Assembly (NCBI GenBank): GCA_018806915.1
Contig: JAGKQI010000104.1
Location: 248,001 to 312,000 of the forward strand
Length of the DNA stretch: 64,000 nt
From: Phytophthora colocasiae
Taxonomy: Eukaryota; Oomycota; Peronosporomycetes; Peronosporales; Peronosporaceae
Reading direction: 5' to 3'
The notes beneath the pieces are model-generated. The model did not search any database, had not been told where the DNA came from, and worked only from the letters and a program-made list of their open reading frames with translations. Within the stretch, counting starts at the first letter, position 1. Every line of letters begins with the position of its first letter. The position numbers were made by a program, and so were the translations under genes. This document shows, piece after piece, positions 62,951 to 64,000 of this stretch.

Positions 62951-64000
62951 ATGACTGCGGCAGTGATGTTTGCGGGTGTAGATATCGGTGGAACGGGTGT
63001 TAAAGTGGGCGTCGTGACGTCAGAAGGTGTCGTAGTGGTGCGCGATCAGGAAAGCTATCATCCGGACAAGCACGAGCCGCAGGACGTTGTGGATCTGGCG
63101 GTGTCTGTGCTACACAAAGTACTTACGACGGTGTGTGCTTAGAGCATCAGTTCTTGTTGCAGACATATACGAGTTCTCATTAGTAGTGTATGTTGTTGGC
63201 AGACTCGATTGGGATTGGGGGACTTGGAGGCCGTAGGTGTGGGCTGCCCTGGCGTCTTGGAGGCTGGTGGCATCATCCGTGCTGCAGCGAATTTCCCGTC
63301 CTGGATGGATGTTCCTCTTCAGCAATTGTTTTCGGAAACCCTTGGCAGACCGGTGAGTGTGTACTGCTAAAGTTTGGGGTATTGGAACTGACCATGGTGA
63401 TTGTTGATACCAGGTAACTGTGTGCAATGACGCTGATGCTGCTATCCTAGCGGAACAGTGGGTTGGCACTGCCAAGGGTGGCATTCAAGACTTCATCATG
63501 CTCAGTACGTATTTTTTTCCCCTGCAAATGCTTTAGATTGCATTTTTTACTGGTGAAATATCTTGTGCTTGCAGCTCTTGGTACGGGTGTGGGTTTTGGT
63601 GTCGTTGCGAATGGTGAGCTTATTCGAGGTGGAAGCAATGCTATTGAAGGAGGTCACATGGTATGGAATTAACGAGTTGCAGTGCTACTAAAATGTGTCT
63701 GATTAAATGATGCCATCGCATTATGTGCAGATTGTAGAGCGCAATGGAAGACCTTGCGGTTGCTCTCAGAGAGGCTGTCTTGAGGCTTACAGTTCGGCTG
63801 GAGCACTGATGTCTCAGGCTCAAGAGCACCTACGTGCAGGTTAGTTGCTCACCTTTGCAAACTAAGGATCTGTTACTGACCTTTGCTTAACGTTACAGGC
63901 AGGGATTCGAGTTTAGCAAAGTACTCCGAGGCTGATATCAATGCGGAATTCGTTTTTAAGCATGCTGCGGAGGGCGACGAGCTGTGCAAACACCTAATCG
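62951..64000 (+). CDS. ROK-family sugar kinase (bacterial-type glucokinase), 3' end outside window
   Basis: Exons 62951-63130, 63203-63352, 63414-63504, 63575-63660, 63731-63839 and 63899-64000 (continues), all GT-AG and in phase. Motifs: phosphate-binding AGVDIGGTGVKVGVV at the start, VGVGCPGVLEAGG, VCNDADAAILAE with the catalytic Asp, TLGTGVGFGVVANGELIRGG, IEGGHM and the ROK zinc motif CGCSQRGCLEAYSS. It phosphorylates glucose or a related sugar with ATP in the cytosol. Bacterial-type ROK glucokinases in place of hexokinase are known in oomycetes. The gene's upstream region was taken over by a MULE insertion ending 69 bp before the ATG. Confidence 0.9.

Noticed and set aside
1..64000. RXLR or CRN effector genes
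   Set aside because: No secreted ORF with RXLR-dEER or LxLFLAK-like motif was found; the only effector-like candidate is the Cys-rich peptide at 33863.

Overview
The window is nuclear DNA from an oomycete, most likely Phytophthora or a close relative. Evidence: dense genes with short GT-AG introns (about 50-80 nt); an oomycete-type Inr+FPR core promoter just upstream of a start codon (3094-3113); an FtsZ gene with a mitochondrial-type leader; an EF-hand-region NADPH oxidase pair; a bacterial-type ROK sugar kinase; and abundant Ty3/gypsy, Ty1/copia, piggyBac-like and Mutator-like (MULE) transposons. The genus is inference; no search was run.

Layout. 1-1.5 kb: 3' end of a coiled-coil protein gene. 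3.1-12.4 kb: an NADPH oxidase gene split by a 6.67-kb chromodomain Ty3/gypsy element with identical-looking 510-bp LTRs and target duplication GGTGG. 12.5-25 kb: glutaminyl cyclase (-), an intact second NADPH oxidase (+), dihydropteridine reductase (+), a transportin-3/importin-13-like karyopherin (-) and a TM9SF nonaspanin (+). 24.9-30.3 kb: a tandem duplication of an unrecognised nuclear-looking gene; the two copies have lost opposite ends and share a near-identical 829-bp tract. 30.4-47.3 kb: RWD/CCCH/SANT/CHY-finger protein, tRNA-like SINE, small secreted Cys-rich protein, a 69-bp-TIR MITE, mitochondrial FtsZ, PX protein, GPAT-type acyltransferase, an 85-aa ASDURF-like protein, a possible GRAM-like protein, a one-TM protein, a near-perfect 51-bp palindrome and an M96-like coiled-coil/START-like protein.

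48-62.9 kb is a transposon nest. A Ty1/copia element (TSD AACGG) is followed by a decayed TTAA-bounded piggyBac-like element (53891-58584). That is invaded by a 2.65-kb MULE (55836-58485, TSD TCCAACGGC). A second, intact 4.23-kb MULE (58646-62872, TSD TGCTTTAGT) lies next to it, 69 bp upstream of the ROK kinase start codon. This second MULE carries two intact genes tail to tail: a DDE/SWIM transposase and a 540-aa SET-domain protein with a SUMO-interacting-like motif.

The SET-carrying MULE is the most interesting object: its TIRs and 9-bp target duplication show that a histone-methyltransferase-type gene lies inside a mobile DNA element. The neighbouring MULE has the same tail-to-tail layout but a different small ORF in the second-gene position, which suggests an exchangeable cargo slot.
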